Assembly: GCA_902622475.1 (NCBI GenBank)
Contig: CACNPW010000003.1
Coordinates: 1-57,760, forward strand
Length of the DNA: 57,760 nt
Origin: an uncultured Alphaproteobacteria bacterium
GTDB lineage: Bacteria; Pseudomonadota; Alphaproteobacteria; HIMB59; GCA-002718135
Reading direction: 5' to 3'
Positions within the stretch are counted from its first letter, which is position 1; each line of letters opens with the position of its first letter. The translations under genes were made by a program, and so were the position numbers. This document shows, in pieces, positions 56,104 through 57,760 of the stretch. Under the pieces are notes generated by a model. The model was given only the letters and a program-made list of their open reading frames with translations. It was not told the DNA's origin and did no database searches.

Positions 56104-57098
56104 TTTGGGTATAGTAACCTTGGGTTAGAAATAATTCCGATCAAGTCAGCAATTAAATTTAATATTACATACGTTGATGCAAAAATTAATGCACAAGCTT
56201 GAACAACGGGTAAATCTCGATTATAGACTGATCCGACCATCAACCTACCAATACCTTGATAGTTGAAAACATATTCAACAACAACTGAGCCAATCAACAT
56301 ATAAGCTAAGTTTATTGCAATTACTTGAGAAATAGGTGCCCAAGCATTTGGAAGTGCGTGTTTAACAATTACCTCGTATCTAGAAGCTCCCGATAATTTT
56401 GCCATTTCAATATATTCACTTGATAAGATATTTATTATCGCTGACCTTGTCATTCTCATCATGTGACCCATAGTAATTAAAGTCAAAGTAAAAACTGGAA
56501 GAGCAGTCCTGTAAAATCTTTCAGCCAAAGTTGAAGCTTCATCCACATTAGAAATAGTTGGAAAAACTGGAAACAGTGTCGCTAGTAAAAGAATAAAAAT
56601 ATAGGCTGTAAAAAATTCTGGTGAAGATACGGTTACTAAGCTAACTCCAGTTGCTGACCTATCATAATAAGAGTTTCTATATAATGCTGCTGAGATACCT
56701 AAGATTAAAGATAGAGGAATAGCCAACATGGCAGCAACCCCTGTTAAAAATAATGTATTCTTTAATCTAGGGACAATTAAACCAACAACTTCTCTAGACC
56801 TATCACCTTGATCCCCTTGAACTTTAGATCTTCCAGAGAAAGAACTACCAAAATCTCCTTGAAAAACATTTCCTAACCAATCAAAATATCTTGTTACTGG
56901 AGGTTTATCTAAACCCAATTCTGCTCTTAGGGCTTTTACTGCAGATTTTGTTGCACTTTGACCTAATATTTCCGTGGCAAAGTCTCCCGGTAAAAAAGAG
57001 AATGTACTAAATATTATTACCGAAAATGCAAAAACTGTAACTAGACCAAGGCTAAGCCTTAACAAAATTGTTCTAAATATTGGATGAATTCTACTAAT
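56100..57098 (-). CDS. Peptide-type ABC transporter permease (DppB-like), probable AUU start
   Basis: The shortest call begins at a TTG at 57065 (321 residues, MLRLSLGLVTVFAF). The frame stays open upstream and encodes SRIHPIFRTILLRLSLG, a typical N-terminus for this family. A strong ribosome-binding site AAGGAGGG lies at 57103-57110, five bases before an in-frame ATT at 57096-57098 and about 40 from the TTG. I therefore place the start at AUU (about 332 residues), with moderate certainty. Motifs: FLPGDFATEILGQ, LRAELGLDKPP, the EAA-like loop MAKLSGASRYEVIVKHALPN, and YQGIGRLMVGSVYNRDLP. Confidence 0.85.
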   Translation of the reverse strand: MSRIHPIFRTILLRLSLGLVTVFAFSVIIFSTFSFLPGDFATEILGQSATKSAVKALRAELGLDKPPVTRYFDWLGNVFQGDFGSSFSGRSKVQGDQGDRSREVVGLIVPRLKNTLFLTGVAAMLAIPLSLILGISAALYRNSYYDRSATGVSLVTVSSPEFFTAYIFILLLATLFPVFPTISNVDEASTLAERFYRTALPVFTLTLITMGHMMRMTRSAIINILSSEYIEMAKLSGASRYEVIVKHALPNAWAPISQVIAINLAYMLIGSVVVEYVFNYQGIGRLMVGSVYNRDLPVVQACALIFASTYVILNLIADLIGIISNPRLLYPK

Positions 57099-57255
57099 AT
57101 TACCCTCCTTAAAGATACAATCTTAATTCTTAAAGTTTTGTCTAAATTAGGTCAACATGTAAGCTAAAATAATAATTTATACGTTGAATAAAAACGTTAT
57201 ATATGTTTTTATATATTAACTTAAGTTTGTTTTTTGTTAAATTTCTAGAAATTAT

Positions 57256-57280
57256 GAACAAAAATCTTAGGTTTTTGTTC
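57256..57280. repeat. Perfect 9-bp inverted repeat upstream of the peptide-binding protein
   Basis: GAACAAAAA (57256-57264) and TTTTTGTTC (57272-57280) flank seven bases, about 19 bases before the start codon and close to the ribosome-binding site AAGGGAGG (57287-57294). The 200-base divergent gap otherwise shows only AT-rich, promoter-like sequence and the DppB ribosome-binding site. It may be an operator or a 5' UTR hairpin. Confidence 0.45.
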
Positions 57281-57298
57281 AATTATAAGGGAGGACAA

Positions 57299-57760
57299 AT
57301 GAAAAATAAGAAAATAGACAAATACATTGAAGAACAGTCTTCAAAGCTAACAAAAGGGCTTATTGATAGAAGACAGTTCATGATGTCTGTCCTTGCTACT
57401 GGGGTCACGCTCCCAATTGCATTATCATTAGCAGATAAAGCAGTTGCAGCTACACCAAAAAAAGGTGGACATTTAAGATGGGGTAATAGTGCAGCAGATG
57501 CAACTGATACTCTTGATCCAGCAACTTATCAGAGCTCATTTATGCAAGCTACTGCTTGGTCATATCAGAACTGTCTAACTGTTGTTGATTCAGATCACAC
57601 AATTGTTGGAGAGCTTGCTGAGTCAATTGAATCAGATGATGCTCAAACTTGGGTATATAATCTTCGCAAAGGTGTTGAATTCCATAATGGTAAATCAATG
57701 ACAGCAGAAGATGTTGTGCTCAACTATCAGTATCATATGAATCCAGATACTGCTTCGGCA
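57299..57760 (+). CDS. Peptide/nickel-type ABC transporter binding protein, 3' part cut by window edge
   Basis: 154 codons are visible from the ATG at 57299-57301, after a strong AAGGGAGG site. The long N-terminus with DRRQFMMSV, then a hydrophobic stretch and an AVAAT cleavage region, looks like a twin-arginine (Tat) signal. The mature part has KKGGHLRWG, DTLDPATYQSS, LAESIES, WVYNLRKGVEFHNGK and TAEDVV, all SBP_bac_5 features. It is divergent from the permease-ATPase operon that it presumably serves. Substrate unknown. Confidence 0.9.
   Translation, partial: MKNKKIDKYIEEQSSKLTKGLIDRRQFMMSVLATGVTLPIALSLADKAVAATPKKGGHLRWGNSAADATDTLDPATYQSSFMQATAWSYQNCLTVVDSDHTIVGELAESIESDDAQTWVYNLRKGVEFHNGKSMTAEDVVLNYQYHMNPDTASA

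Noticed and set aside
1..57760. CRISPR arrays, transposons, prophage genes or rRNA
   Set aside because: No regularly spaced repeats, transposase, integrase or phage genes, and no rRNA sequence were seen on either strand.

Overview
The window is a strongly AT-rich (by eye roughly 30% GC, not computed), gene-dense bacterial chromosome segment with spacers of a few bases, many 1-25 nt gene overlaps, and no rRNA, insertion sequence, phage or CRISPR array that I can see. Several markers point to a streamlined, probably marine, alphaproteobacterium (SAR11/HIMB59/AEGEAN-169-like lifestyle, lineage not proven): a DUF2794 protein, a DksA with the alphaproteobacterial cysteine-poor zinc-finger region, a eukaryote-type NADP isocitrate dehydrogenase, a DUF3553 protein, a RamB/ScfR-type XRE regulator, and a GTTC-N7-GTTC LexA box in front of recA.

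Layout. 1-3.2 kb (minus): thioredoxin-like protein, YfgM-like protein, BamB and Der, the same yfgM-bamB-der order as in E. coli; bamB is interrupted by a one-base shift in a run of eight T. 3.2-6.1 kb: DUF2794 gene and an NMT1/SsuABC-type importer of unknown substrate. 6.3-9.5 kb (minus): rlmE-guaA-old yellow enzyme. 9.6-14.3 kb: RND efflux adaptor and pump. 14.3-36.8 kb: housekeeping genes (LOG, icd, alaS, recA, dksA, moaA, nadK, tRNA-Leu, cinA-N, map, purB, bolA-grxD, rarD, rpsD, trmJ, cimA, gltX, nadE, class II DAHP synthase, glmU, a solo ParA, Sua5).

36.8-45.2 kb is a complete-looking agmatine/putrescine uptake and entry module: a Pot-type ABC importer (SBP gene first, then a strong hairpin, then ATPase and two permeases), agmatine deiminase and N-carbamoylputrescine amidase (agmatine to putrescine), and PuuA/PuuB (putrescine to the gamma-glutamyl aldehyde). 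45.3-49.2 kb is a carnitine module: L-carnitine dehydrogenase, a BKACE/DUF849 dehydrocarnitine cleavage enzyme, a betainyl-CoA-type hotdog thioesterase and an MDR oxidoreductase. Next to it sits an HD-domain protein carrying the six ligands of the PhnZ/TmpB mixed-valent diiron oxygenases; it is my best candidate for undescribed chemistry here.

49.2-50.9 kb: a RamB/ScfR-like regulator and a divergent unannotated 59-residue ORF, separated by a control region with two inverted copies of an 18-bp operator-like repeat. 50.9-57.8 kb: a minus-strand operon of peptide-type ABC permeases (the first probably starting at AUU), a fused double ATPase, an 88-residue unknown, an SDR and a GMC (choline dehydrogenase-like) oxidoreductase, with a divergent Tat-type solute-binding protein cut by the window end. 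Nothing was searched or computed; all family calls come from reading motifs and gene context.
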